A stretch of 64,000 nt of DNA from Sporisorium sorghi (Eukaryota > Basidiomycota > Ustilaginomycetes > Ustilaginales > Ustilaginaceae): contig JALCCG010000039.1 of assembly GCA_023212695.1 (NCBI GenBank), positions 1-64,000 of the forward strand, written 5' to 3'. A program made the translations under genes and the position numbers. This document shows, piece by piece, positions 33,788 through 41,048 of the stretch. Below the pieces are notes generated by a model. It saw nothing but the letters and a program-made list of their open reading frames with translations, was not told the origin of the DNA and made no database searches. Every line of letters begins with the position of its first letter. Within the stretch, counting starts at the first letter, position 1.

Positions 33788-33991
33788 TCAGGATACGATA
33801 TCATACCCTTGCTCTTCAATCGCTTCTTTCAGTGCTTCAAGGCTAATCTTGCTCTCGTCATATTCGACAGCCACTGTATTGGATGCAAGATCGACCTTGC
33901 CTGACGCTCCCGCACTCTTCAGCGCGCCTTCAACCGAGTTCACGCAATGATTGCAAGACATGCCTTCCACTGTCAATGTCACCTGTTTCAT
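33788..33991 (-). CDS. copZ: Copper chaperone CopZ
   Basis: A 67-residue heavy-metal-associated domain covering the entire protein (VTLTVEGMSCNHCVNSVEGAL). The metal site is MSCNHC at residues 11-16, the MxCxxC Cu(I) loop. It carries copper in the cytoplasm, normally to a CopA ATPase, but no copA or csoR is adjacent here. AGGAGGACAACATC precedes the ATG. A CsoR-like inverted repeat lies upstream at about 34037-34053. It is a monocistronic unit with its own terminator. Confidence 0.95.
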   Translation of the reverse strand: MKQVTLTVEGMSCNHCVNSVEGALKSAGASGKVDLASNTVAVEYDESKISLEALKEAIEEQGYDIVS

Positions 33992-34036
33992 GATGTTGTC
34001 CTCCTATTTACATGATATTCGTTACACTTTAACTGT

Positions 34037-34053
34037 ACTATACCCCCCATAGG
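34037..34053. promoter_or_regulatory. CsoR-like operator before copZ
   Basis: ATACCCCCCATAGGTAT has inverted ATACC/GGTAT arms around a C-rich core, as in CsoR boxes (consensus near TACCCNATAGGGTA). It overlaps a candidate -10 TATAGT on the minus strand with TGAACT 18 bp upstream, so binding would block copZ transcription when copper is low. Confidence 0.6.
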
Positions 34054-34293
34054 TATGTAAAGTTCATAAATTTGCTTCTTTCTGCAATAGAAACACGAAA
34101 AAAGTAGGAAGATTTATCCTTTTAATCTGTTATAATGTATATAAACTCTTAGATTCAAACATAAAGGGACAAGCTTTTTAAATGATTCTCCGAAATTTTT
34201 CCATAAAATTTGAATCTGGTTGCAGGAATTACCACTTCGCTGTCGAATTATCTTATTACAGAGATACTGAACTATGAAAGTAGGAATTCTATC

Positions 34294-34911
34294 ATGGTAT
34301 TTGACGGCATTATACTAGGGTTAATTGTCGGACTGATACGAGGCGGACTCCGCCACGGACTGCTGCAATTCAGCAAGATACGTCTGAAGGGCGGCTTAAT
34401 CTTCCCAATTCTCTTGATCGTACAGCTGCTCATATTCCGTTTTCAAGAGAATTCTGATTGGCTGGCAGCCGCAAGTGGATATATTTTTATGCTCATCTAT
34501 GTTGCCGGCATGATCTTCCTCTGGATGAACCGGGATCAGAAAGGTTTCGGCAGTATATTAGCCGGTGTCTTCCTCAACTTTCTCGTCATGGCGGTCAATG
34601 GTGGCAGAATGCCCGTATCCATGAGTGCCGCTTCTGTTCTTGATCCAATATACGTGGACATGCTCATGGATGCGACAGCTACAACCAAACATTATTTAAT
34701 GGATGCTTCCACTCGCCTGTCTCTTCTTGGTGATATCATACCGTTATCCCCACCCTATCCAAGAACGCAGGTAATCAGTATCGGCGATATTATTATGAAC
34801 ATTGGTATTTTTCTCTACATCGTGCATCTCATGACTTCCGGCAAGAATACCACCGTTCAAAATATAATTCGAAAATCCGATACTACTGAACAAGTTGAAC
34901 CACAAAATTAA
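34294..34911 (+). CDS. DUF5317 family membrane protein
   Basis: A 205-residue integral membrane protein with about five hydrophobic helices. It begins MVFDGIILGLIVGLIRGGLR and has the conserved FLVMAVNGGRMPVSM loop and the motif STRLSLLGDIIPLSPPYPRTQVISIGDIIMNIGIF, the signature of DUF5317. I use the ATG at 34294 (GTAGGAATTC before it); the frame upstream to 34210 has no ribosome site. The function is unknown. It is followed within 35 nt by a 33-residue microprotein and then a GGDEF/HD-GYP gene, a setting also known to me from other Bacilli and Clostridia. Confidence 0.85.
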   Translation: MVFDGIILGLIVGLIRGGLRHGLLQFSKIRLKGGLIFPILLIVQLLIFRFQENSDWLAAASGYIFMLIYVAGMIFLWMNRDQKGFGSILAGVFLNFLVMAVNGGRMPVSMSAASVLDPIYVDMLMDATATTKHYLMDASTRLSLLGDIIPLSPPYPRTQVISIGDIIMNIGIFLYIVHLMTSGKNTTVQNIIRKSDTTEQVEPQN

Positions 34912-34946
34912 TAATACATCATACCATCTGGAAAGGAGGGAGAACT

Positions 34947-35048
34947 ATGAAGAAAACTGATAAAATCAAGTATAACCGCATCGTTTTGAATGCAATCATC
35001 GTTGCTTCCGTTGTTGTCGCTCTGACTTCCGGTTATAGATTGGGATAA
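34947..35048 (+). CDS. 33-residue membrane microprotein
   Basis: A frame from ATG 34947 to TAA 35046-35048 with a very strong ribosome site GAAAGGAGGGAG 5-8 nt upstream. The peptide starts MKKTDKIKYNRIVLNA and continues with the hydrophobic helix IIVASVVVALTSGYRLG, so it is one short membrane segment with a basic N-terminus. A good terminator follows 14 nt after the stop. The quality of the ribosome site and position in the DUF5317 operon argue that it is real. It is not recognised as a named family. Confidence 0.7.
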   Translation: MKKTDKIKYNRIVLNAIIVASVVVALTSGYRLG

Positions 35049-35061
35049 TAAGACTTATTTC

Positions 35062-35097
35062 AAAAAAACAGGCTGAGAACTCCAGCCTGTTTTTTTA
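35062..35097 (+). terminator. Terminator after the DUF5317/microprotein unit
   Basis: AAAAAAACAGGCTG AGAACTC CAGCCTGTTTTTTT, a long perfect stem. Confidence 0.9.
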
Positions 35098-35175
35098 TAT
35101 CTTTTTCGTTGTTTTGCGACGCATTATATCTTAAAATGTGGAGAATACACCATGCTTTTTTGAGGAGAAACCGTT

Positions 35176-37032
35176 ATGTCCATATTTAAGCGTCCTAAGA
35201 TTTCTCGAGAACTTCCAGGACAGCTGTATTTTGTGTTTATTTCACTTATGGGCTGTTTAACCTTTCTACTAGTACATCGAGGAGAATTTTTATATTACTC
35301 CCCTTCACAGTGGGTATGGGTTTATGCAATGTTAGGTGCCGCCCTAATATTAAATTACTTCACCTTTCAGCTACCGCCTGAGGGTAATTTGCAATCCATG
35401 GATTCGTCTGTTTATTTGGCTTGCATTTTCATATACGGAGCACCATTCGCTCTTTCTGTCATTCTGTTTAACACTCTGGCAATAGCACTATATGACAGAA
35501 AAATTCCATTCTGGAAGCATTTCGTAAACTTCTCTATATATACACTTATGATCGTCGGATCCTCCCTTGTGTTCAACGCTGCAGGAGGTCAGACAGGACC
35601 TATTCTAAACAATCATTTTGGAGCTTACCTCGGCGCCTTGCTCGTATATTTTATAATTAACGTGTTTCTCCTTGGTTTCTACTATTATTTGCTATATCGG
35701 GGATCTTTATATGACATCCTTAAATCCTTCATAAAAGACACCCTGCTTGTCTATTTAAGCACGCTCATCCTGTCCATGGTTCTTTCCGTTCTTATCGTTC
35801 ATAATGGCGTGTTCGGCTTAACTTTGTTCATAGGTTTGAGTATTATGCTCTCCTATTCCTTCAAACAATTATTCTCCATGTACAATGAAGTTCAAGAAAA
35901 AGCAATCAAAGACCAGCGAACAGGATTATATAATCACAGCTATTTCGAAAATTTGCTTGAAGACGAAATCAAGAAAGCCAAGGCAAATGATACACCACTG
36001 TCTTTGGCCATGATTGATATTGACGATTTCAAGAAGTACAACGATCAGTTCGGGCATTTGAAGGGAGACATGCTCCTTGGTTTCCTTGGCAATTACCTAA
36101 AGGTGGAATCCGAAGTGGCAGAGGTAGTGGCCTCTCGCTTCGGCGGTGAAGAATTCACCATCCTCATGCCAGGCTATGATGAGAACAAAGCCCGTTCCTT
36201 CATTAACAGGCTCCGCAAAAAGCTGAACGATACCTATTTCGAAGGGGTCGAAATTTTCCCGTCCGGTTGTCTCTCCTACTCTGCCGGCATTGCCACGTAC
36301 CGGATTGACATCCATGACAAGTCACAGCTTGTCGAGCTTGCCGATCAGGCGCTGTACTACGCCAAGAAGCAGGGTAAAAACAACGTGCATGTATACGGCA
36401 GCGGTGCCAATAAAGAATCCGAGATTGACTTCGCGGATGACGTCCGCGATATCGAGCAGCAGCTTAAACTCTTTTTGTATAAAGACGTGGATACGTTCAA
36501 GCACTCCAAGCGCGTCTTCCGCTACGCCATGGATATGAGTGAAGTGCTCGGACTCGATAGTGTGGAGCGGCGCAATTTCGTACTCGGCGCACTCATTCAC
36601 GATATTGGCAAGCTTGAAATCCCTTGGGGTATTTTAAACAAACGGGACAAGCTCACTGCCGGGGAATGGGAAACCGTAAAACGACATGTCAGCTGGGGTA
36701 AACGGATTGCGGAAACCAACGAGAAGTTCAAGGAACTGGTTCCTTATATTGAATTGCATCATGAACGTTACGACGGCGGCGGATATCCGCACGGGTTCAA
36801 GGGCATTCAAATCCCCAAGCTGTGCCGCATGCTGACTATTATTGATTCTTTTGATGCGATGACAACGGAACGCCCATACCAGAAAACCAAAACCTTCGAA
36901 GAAGGGATTGAGGAACTGCACCGATGCTCCGGCACACAATTTGATCCGGAACTTGTTGAACTGTTTGTTCATTATCTCAGGCTTAAAGCCGAAACACAGC
37001 AGCAGCCCGCAGCTGGTTTGGAGACATCATAA
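35176..37032 (+). CDS. Membrane GGDEF + HD-GYP dual c-di-GMP enzyme
   Basis: A 618-residue protein. About seven to eight membrane helices occupy residues 15-230. The GGDEF domain spans about 250-405, with DQRTGLYNHSYFENL, DIDDFKKYNDQFGHLKGD and the active site SRFGGEEFTIL. The HD-GYP domain spans about 425-600, with FRYAMDMSEVLGL, HDIGKLEIP (HD pair), HHERYDGGGYPHGFKG (GYP) and DSFDAMTTERPYQ. Both active sites look complete, so it could make and hydrolyse c-di-GMP. TGAGGAGAAACCG precedes the ATG. A terminator separates it from the microprotein, but proximity and orientation suggest a related role. Confidence 0.93.
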   Translation: MSIFKRPKISRELPGQLYFVFISLMGCLTFLLVHRGEFLYYSPSQWVWVYAMLGAALILNYFTFQLPPEGNLQSMDSSVYLACIFIYGAPFALSVILFNTLAIALYDRKIPFWKHFVNFSIYTLMIVGSSLVFNAAGGQTGPILNNHFGAYLGALLVYFIINVFLLGFYYYLLYRGSLYDILKSFIKDTLLVYLSTLILSMVLSVLIVHNGVFGLTLFIGLSIMLSYSFKQLFSMYNEVQEKAIKDQRTGLYNHSYFENLLEDEIKKAKANDTPLSLAMIDIDDFKKYNDQFGHLKGDMLLGFLGNYLKVESEVAEVVASRFGGEEFTILMPGYDENKARSFINRLRKKLNDTYFEGVEIFPSGCLSYSAGIATYRIDIHDKSQLVELADQALYYAKKQGKNNVHVYGSGANKESEIDFADDVRDIEQQLKLFLYKDVDTFKHSKRVFRYAMDMSEVLGLDSVERRNFVLGALIHDIGKLEIPWGILNKRDKLTAGEWETVKRHVSWGKRIAETNEKFKELVPYIELHHERYDGGGYPHGFKGIQIPKLCRMLTIIDSFDAMTTERPYQKTKTFEEGIEELHRCSGTQFDPELVELFVHYLRLKAETQQQPAAGLETS

Positions 37033-37161
37033 AGTGGATACTTTGAGTGATCTCCTGTGATCTCCTGAGTGGACCATCCCCCTCCCTCCGTCATTTCGAT
37101 GTTTGATGCTTCCTCAAATAAGGTATAAAGGTAGTATCACAATGATAGTGAGGTGAGATCA

Positions 37162-37392
37162 GTGGCTGATAAAAAGAAGGATCTACCGCTTGATAACGGT
37201 CCCGGCAACATGGATCACCCTGAACAATATCCAACGGAAAAAGAAAGCCTGTTCGATAAATTTAAGAGCGAGCAGCATGTGGACCCGATTCCGATGGAAG
37301 ATGCCAGGCTGGAGCGTCAGGAAGAGAAGCAGCGGGACGGCACATCGAAGAAACGATCTTCCAGCGCCGATAAATATCACAGCGGCTTCTAG
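37162..37392 (+). CDS. Small charged hypothetical protein
   Basis: I place a GTG start at 37162, 4-5 nt after AGGTGAG; an earlier in-frame GTG at 37153 overlaps that site. The 76-residue product (VADKKKDLPLDNGPGNMDHP...) is rich in Lys, Glu, Asp and Ser with no hydrophobic segment, so probably disordered and cytosolic. It ends KRSSSADKYHSGF. No family recognised. It is a monocistronic unit closed by a terminator at 37436-37462. Confidence 0.65.
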   Translation: MADKKKDLPLDNGPGNMDHPEQYPTEKESLFDKFKSEQHVDPIPMEDARLERQEEKQRDGTSKKRSSSADKYHSGF

Positions 37393-37435
37393 AATGGGAC
37401 AGATCCTGGTTAAATCGAACGTCATTTGAACTTAT

Positions 37436-37462
37436 GGCTCCGTTTTTTGCGGAGCCTTTTTA
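37436..37462 (+). terminator. Intrinsic terminator
   Basis: GGCTCCG TTTTTTG CGGAGCC TTTTT. Confidence 0.85.
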
Positions 37463-37531
37463 TTTCCTTGAATTTTCTTTAATATATAAGGGTATGTATG
37501 TGATTAACCTACAGATTATATAAAGAGTGGA

Positions 37532-38668
37532 GTGGAGCCTTTGTTTTCCATATGGACGTTAAACCGTGTGCAGCGAAGGTTGCTGCTGATACTGATTGCA
37601 GCGGTTCTGGTGATGTCCTGTCTGCTGGTGCTGACTGGCCGACATGAACCCTCACCGAGCATTAGCAGTGTAATCGAAGAACGATATATCCAAAGTGCGG
37701 CCATGATCAGCCACCCCGGTGGAGACCTTGAAGACCATTCCTCCAGCGTCATGCCCGGTGTGCCGCTTATGATTGCCGGACTTGCTGCCCTATTCGGCAG
37801 CATGGATGCTGCTCTGGTCGCGTACCAGCTGCTCCAATGCATCTTTCATGCCTTTTCCGTTTACTTGGTATTTGTGCTGTCCCGCTACATGTTCAATACG
37901 CGAATCGCCTTTCTGTCGTGCTTCATCTATGCTCTGTTCTGGCCGGCTTACGGCGCAGTGCGTCTGATCCTGCCGGATATTACGATGCAAACCTTAATGC
38001 TGCTTCTGGCCTGCGCTGTAATTGGAGCGCTTGAATTGAGGCAGGCTGGCTGGTATGCCGCTGCCGGTGCACTTACCGCTCTTATGGCTTGTTACAATCT
38101 GCAGGCACTGCTGTACCCGGTATTGTTCATTCCCTTCTGGATCAAGTACCGCAGCCCGGTCAAAATCGTAACCGGAGGCATTATTCTGATTAGTGCCGGT
38201 TACTTGCTCATCCTGTCTCCATGGTGGCTGAACATCCCGCTTTTTAATCGGTTGAGGTATATGTCCGGGCCGTGGAACCTCGCCTCACTGTGGCTGGAAT
38301 CCCGATACATTGAAGGCAACCCCTTGGTTCACCTCTTCCGAAGCATATTTGCCGGCCGCACCTCCAAGTATGCGGCTGCCATAGGTAATGAGGAAGCAAG
38401 AAGAGTCGTACAATCCGCATTGGATGCCGTACGCCTCGTTATGCTGTTCGCCGGGGTTGCCGGCGTGATCTGGTCTGTGTGGAAATACCGCCTGAAACGG
38501 CAGCTGCCGGTGCTGCTGACACTGCTGTATTTCATTGCCGCCGAATGGTTCGTTCCAAGCCTGGACGGAACCGGCTTTCCTTATTCGGTCTTTCTGCTTC
38601 TATACGCTGCATTTTTGGCAGACAAAGCGATCATATACGCGCATAGATCCCGCCTGCTCCGCAAATAG
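37532..38668 (+). CDS. GT39/PMT-like multispan glycosyltransferase, putative
   Basis: A membrane protein of about 375 residues with roughly nine hydrophobic helices (first at 17-36). Residue patterns fit the ArnT/PMT-like GT-C class: an acidic loop after TM1 (SVIEERYIQSAAMI), GVPLMIAGLAALFGSM, and AVRLILPDITMQTLMLLLAC with an Arg/Asp pair. Such enzymes use polyprenyl-phosphate sugars at the outer membrane face. The start could be GTG 37532 or TTG 37541; a GTGGAG site at 37527-37532 fits TTG better. Neither the exact sugar nor acceptor can be told, and a non-enzymatic membrane role is possible. Confidence 0.6.
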   Translation: MEPLFSIWTLNRVQRRLLLILIAAVLVMSCLLVLTGRHEPSPSISSVIEERYIQSAAMISHPGGDLEDHSSSVMPGVPLMIAGLAALFGSMDAALVAYQLLQCIFHAFSVYLVFVLSRYMFNTRIAFLSCFIYALFWPAYGAVRLILPDITMQTLMLLLACAVIGALELRQAGWYAAAGALTALMACYNLQALLYPVLFIPFWIKYRSPVKIVTGGIILISAGYLLILSPWWLNIPLFNRLRYMSGPWNLASLWLESRYIEGNPLVHLFRSIFAGRTSKYAAAIGNEEARRVVQSALDAVRLVMLFAGVAGVIWSVWKYRLKRQLPVLLTLLYFIAAEWFVPSLDGTGFPYSVFLLLYAAFLADKAIIYAHRSRLLRK

Positions 38669-38707
38669 GCATCAATACGAAGCCGATCCTATCACAGCGG
38701 CCACCTA

Positions 38708-38748
38708 CGCCTGAAAGCACTTTTGATTTCGTGCCTTCAGGCGTTTTT
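38708..38748 (+). terminator. Intrinsic terminator
   Basis: CGCCTGAAAGCAC TTTTGATTTC GTGCCTTCAGGCG TTTTT. Confidence 0.85.
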
Positions 38749-38836
38749 CCATAGTTTTGCATAACCTTTCCGGTTGATGAAACGTCTATATTTAGTATTA
38801 AAGCTGCTATTTATTCATGCCAGGAGGATTGACAGC

Positions 38837-39463
38837 ATGAAATTAAACCGTAAATTCATCACCATTCTCAGTGTCGCCGTAGCAAGCGTTCTGACGATAA
38901 GCACCATCCTGTGCTTTACCGATGCTTCCGATCGCTCCGGCCAGAAACATCGCATGCGCGAAGACCTGAATGGACAGGCGTTGATTCAAGTCGGCTCCAC
39001 CTACATCACGCGTACAGATTTATCCGCCTATAAGAATAACCTCACACAGAGCGACACGCCGCTGCCTGATGACTCCACACTCCTCAAAGAGATGGCAACA
39101 AAGGAATTGATGCTGCAGCTGGCTGACGACGAGGGCGTTGCAGCAAGCCTTCAGGATGGAGTTAAAAGAGCAAGGCAGCTTCGAAAGACGCTTGAGAGCC
39201 AGCCGCGGCAGGTGCAAGAGCAGCACTTGCGCATGCTGGATACGATGGGCATCAGCGAAGATCAATACTGGGAAGACTACTCCCCGCCTGAATATCGGGA
39301 TATGTTATCAATCGAACGATTAGTGAATAAACTGACGACGGAGATGAAGACAAACCAGCCTGACACCATTACCAGTAAGGAACAGCTGAAGGCTGATCTG
39401 TTGACAATGGCTTTGGATGAACAGAGAATCGTCGTCTTTGATCCAGACATTCAATTGAGATAA
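38837..39463 (+). CDS. Secreted SurA-N-like protein without PPIase domain
   Basis: A 208-residue protein starting at 38837 behind AGGAGGATTGACAGC. The N-terminal hydrophobic helix (FITILSVAVASVLTISTILC) is a signal or anchor. The rest resembles the SurA/PrsA N-terminal chaperone region: ALIQVGSTYITRTDLSAYKN, LLKEMATKELMLQLADDEGV, HLRMLDTMGISEDQYWEDY. No parvulin domain follows. It ends about 55 nt before a stalk-domain protein. It may assist secreted protein folding or have a regulatory role in the envelope. Family assignment is by pattern only. Confidence 0.65.
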   Translation: MKLNRKFITILSVAVASVLTISTILCFTDASDRSGQKHRMREDLNGQALIQVGSTYITRTDLSAYKNNLTQSDTPLPDDSTLLKEMATKELMLQLADDEGVAASLQDGVKRARQLRKTLESQPRQVQEQHLRMLDTMGISEDQYWEDYSPPEYRDMLSIERLVNKLTTEMKTNQPDTITSKEQLKADLLTMALDEQRIVVFDPDIQLR

Positions 39464-39518
39464 TACTGGATTGGTATATAATGGTGTAAAAGTCCATAAA
39501 CCACCGTGGGAGGATATT

Positions 39519-40280
39519 ATGAAAAAACGTTTCTCTTCTGTTCCTGCTTTTGCACTCGGCGCGATTGTCGGTGTGACGCTGACAGCGGGTACCGCCGTTG
39601 GCGCTGCTGTATATCTGAAAGCCGTCCCATCCCCTGCTAAAATTGTCGTGAACAGCTCGGAGGTCAAGCTGTCCGAACCTCCCGTTGTCATTCAGAACAA
39701 GCTGTATGTCCCTGTGCGGGACTTCTCGGAAGCGCTTGGGTATCAGGTCGGCTCTGTCGGTACCGAGGGGGTACAAATTATTCCAAAATCCTCGAACGGA
39801 GAGGCCATCCCGGTCGGCCCAACTGCACCTTCCGAGTCTGAAGGAGCACCTGCCCAAGAACGCCATTTGGTGAAAAATCTCGGGAAGCTGATCCAGGTCA
39901 ACGGCGAATTAAATATGCAAAAGATTTATATTGTTATTGCTGCCGGGGAAGCCAGACTGTATTCCCAGGATGAAACAACCGGCAACGGGCTGCTTCACTA
40001 TTTGGTCGTAGACGGCGATTCCTCCCTATACGACCCGTTTGTTCAGATGGATGGGAAAGCCGGAGAGCTTGATTATAACCTGCGAAATTTCGACGGTCAG
40101 ACACCGCTTCACCTGGCCGTCATCAACAAAAATGACTTTTACATCGACAAGCTGCTGAACCAGCACCATGTGGATGCCTCAATCCAAGATGCGTCCGGTA
40201 AAACGGCGCTGGACTATGCCGAAAAGGACAGCAAGCAGTACAAAGCGCTGACAGCTTACCAAGACAAGAACAGGAAGTGA
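39519..40280 (+). CDS. Stalk-domain + ankyrin-repeat secreted protein
   Basis: A 253-residue protein starting at 39519 behind GTGGGAGG. Residues about 9-32 are a membrane anchor or signal. Residues about 40-95 form a copper-amine-oxidase-N 'stalk' domain (AKIVVNSSEVKLSEPPVVIQNKLYVPVRDF, then SEALGYQV), common on Paenibacillus cell surfaces. A Ser/Pro linker follows, then ankyrin-like repeats from about 175: NFDGQTPLHLAVINKND and DASGKTALDYAEKDSK. The combination is unusual: ankyrin repeats are mostly intracellular. Binding partner unknown. Confidence 0.75.
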   Translation: MKKRFSSVPAFALGAIVGVTLTAGTAVGAAVYLKAVPSPAKIVVNSSEVKLSEPPVVIQNKLYVPVRDFSEALGYQVGSVGTEGVQIIPKSSNGEAIPVGPTAPSESEGAPAQERHLVKNLGKLIQVNGELNMQKIYIVIAAGEARLYSQDETTGNGLLHYLVVDGDSSLYDPFVQMDGKAGELDYNLRNFDGQTPLHLAVINKNDFYIDKLLNQHHVDASIQDASGKTALDYAEKDSKQYKALTAYQDKNRK

Positions 40281-40395
40281 TACAAGGCGCTAATTGCTTG
40301 CCTAATGATACATGGATGCTGAATATCGCTTGCTTGAGCCCACTGCTTCTGGTGCTCAGGCACACTCCCTTGTCGTACCTATAGTTTGATACAAA

Positions 40396-40421
40396 GAGCC
40401 CGCTCAACTTGGCGGGCTTTT
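40396..40421 (+). terminator. Intrinsic terminator
   Basis: AGCCCGC TCAACTT GGCGGGCT followed by TTTG. It ends the stalk-ankyrin transcript and leads into the TTTTGC repeat. Confidence 0.75.
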
Positions 40422-40470
40422 GCTTTTGCTTTTGCTCTTTTGCTTTTACTTTTGCCTTTGCGCTTTTCGA
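40414..40470. repeat. TTTTGC simple repeat tract
   Basis: Nine imperfect copies of a TTTTGC hexamer (with TTTGCC, TTTTAC and GCGCTTTT variants) directly after the terminator hairpin. It is a low-complexity, slippage-prone tract in noncoding DNA. The gap 40281-40547 holds otherwise the terminator and ECF promoter. Confidence 0.7.
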
Positions 40471-40500
40471 GCTTGGGCCTGCCTCCATTTTTATATCCCT

Positions 40501-40526
40501 TGTAACTTTTTGCTCCGGTTATACGT
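40501..40526 (+). promoter_or_regulatory. Putative ECF sigma autopromoter
   Basis: TGTAAC (40501-40506), 17 bp, CGTG beginning at 40524; 22 nt before the sigma gene. It resembles the ECF consensus TGAAAC-N16-CGTC with two differences, so autoregulation is plausible. Confidence 0.4.
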
Positions 40527-40547
40527 GTTTCATATAGAGAGGAGGAC

Positions 40548-41048
40548 ATGAAACTGAACAGTCTGGAGTCGATTTATCAACATTATGTGAAAGACGTTTA
40601 CCGTTACTTGTACTCCCTCTCTTATGACCACCATACGGCAGAGGACCTGGTTCAGGAAACCTTCTACCGGGCTTATCTGTATCTGGAGGATTGGAAGGAA
40701 GAACGAATCAAGCCATGGCTATTTCGGGTTGCCCATAATGCTTATGTGGATTATCAACGCAAAGCCAGCCGCAGTACCGTGAAGGAGGCTGTTTTTTTCG
40801 AACAGGTGGTTGACCGTGATACGCCGGAGAACACCCTCCTACAGCAAGAAGTCCGGCATGAAATCGGCCAGATGCTGACGGCTATTCCGGAGAATCAGCG
40901 CCAGGCGATTATCTTGGTGGATTTTCATCAATTCACCTACCAGGAGGCGGCGGATATTATGGGCATCACCTTATCCCATATCAAGATTTTGCTATTTCGG
41001 GCCAGACAGCGGCTGCGAGACATGAAACGAAAGGAAGAGACGTTATGA
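40548..41048 (+). CDS. ECF RNA polymerase sigma factor
   Basis: A 166-residue sigma-70 factor of the ECF group. Region 2 is YQHYVKDVYRYLYSLSYDHHTAEDLVQETFYRAYLYL (about residues 10-46), including the DLVQETF core-binding motif. Region 4 is IPENQRQAIILVDFHQFTYQEAADIMGITLSHIKILLFRARQRLRD. GAGGAGGAC precedes the ATG. It overlaps the next gene by 4 nt (ATGA) and that gene encodes its probable anti-sigma factor, which keeps it at the membrane until stress releases it. Confidence 0.93.
   Translation: MKLNSLESIYQHYVKDVYRYLYSLSYDHHTAEDLVQETFYRAYLYLEDWKEERIKPWLFRVAHNAYVDYQRKASRSTVKEAVFFEQVVDRDTPENTLLQQEVRHEIGQMLTAIPENQRQAIILVDFHQFTYQEAADIMGITLSHIKILLFRARQRLRDMKRKEETL

Noticed and set aside
40414..40470. 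CRISPR-like appearance of the TTTTGC tract
   Set aside because: Repeats are only 6 bp, have no spacers, and no cas genes are near.
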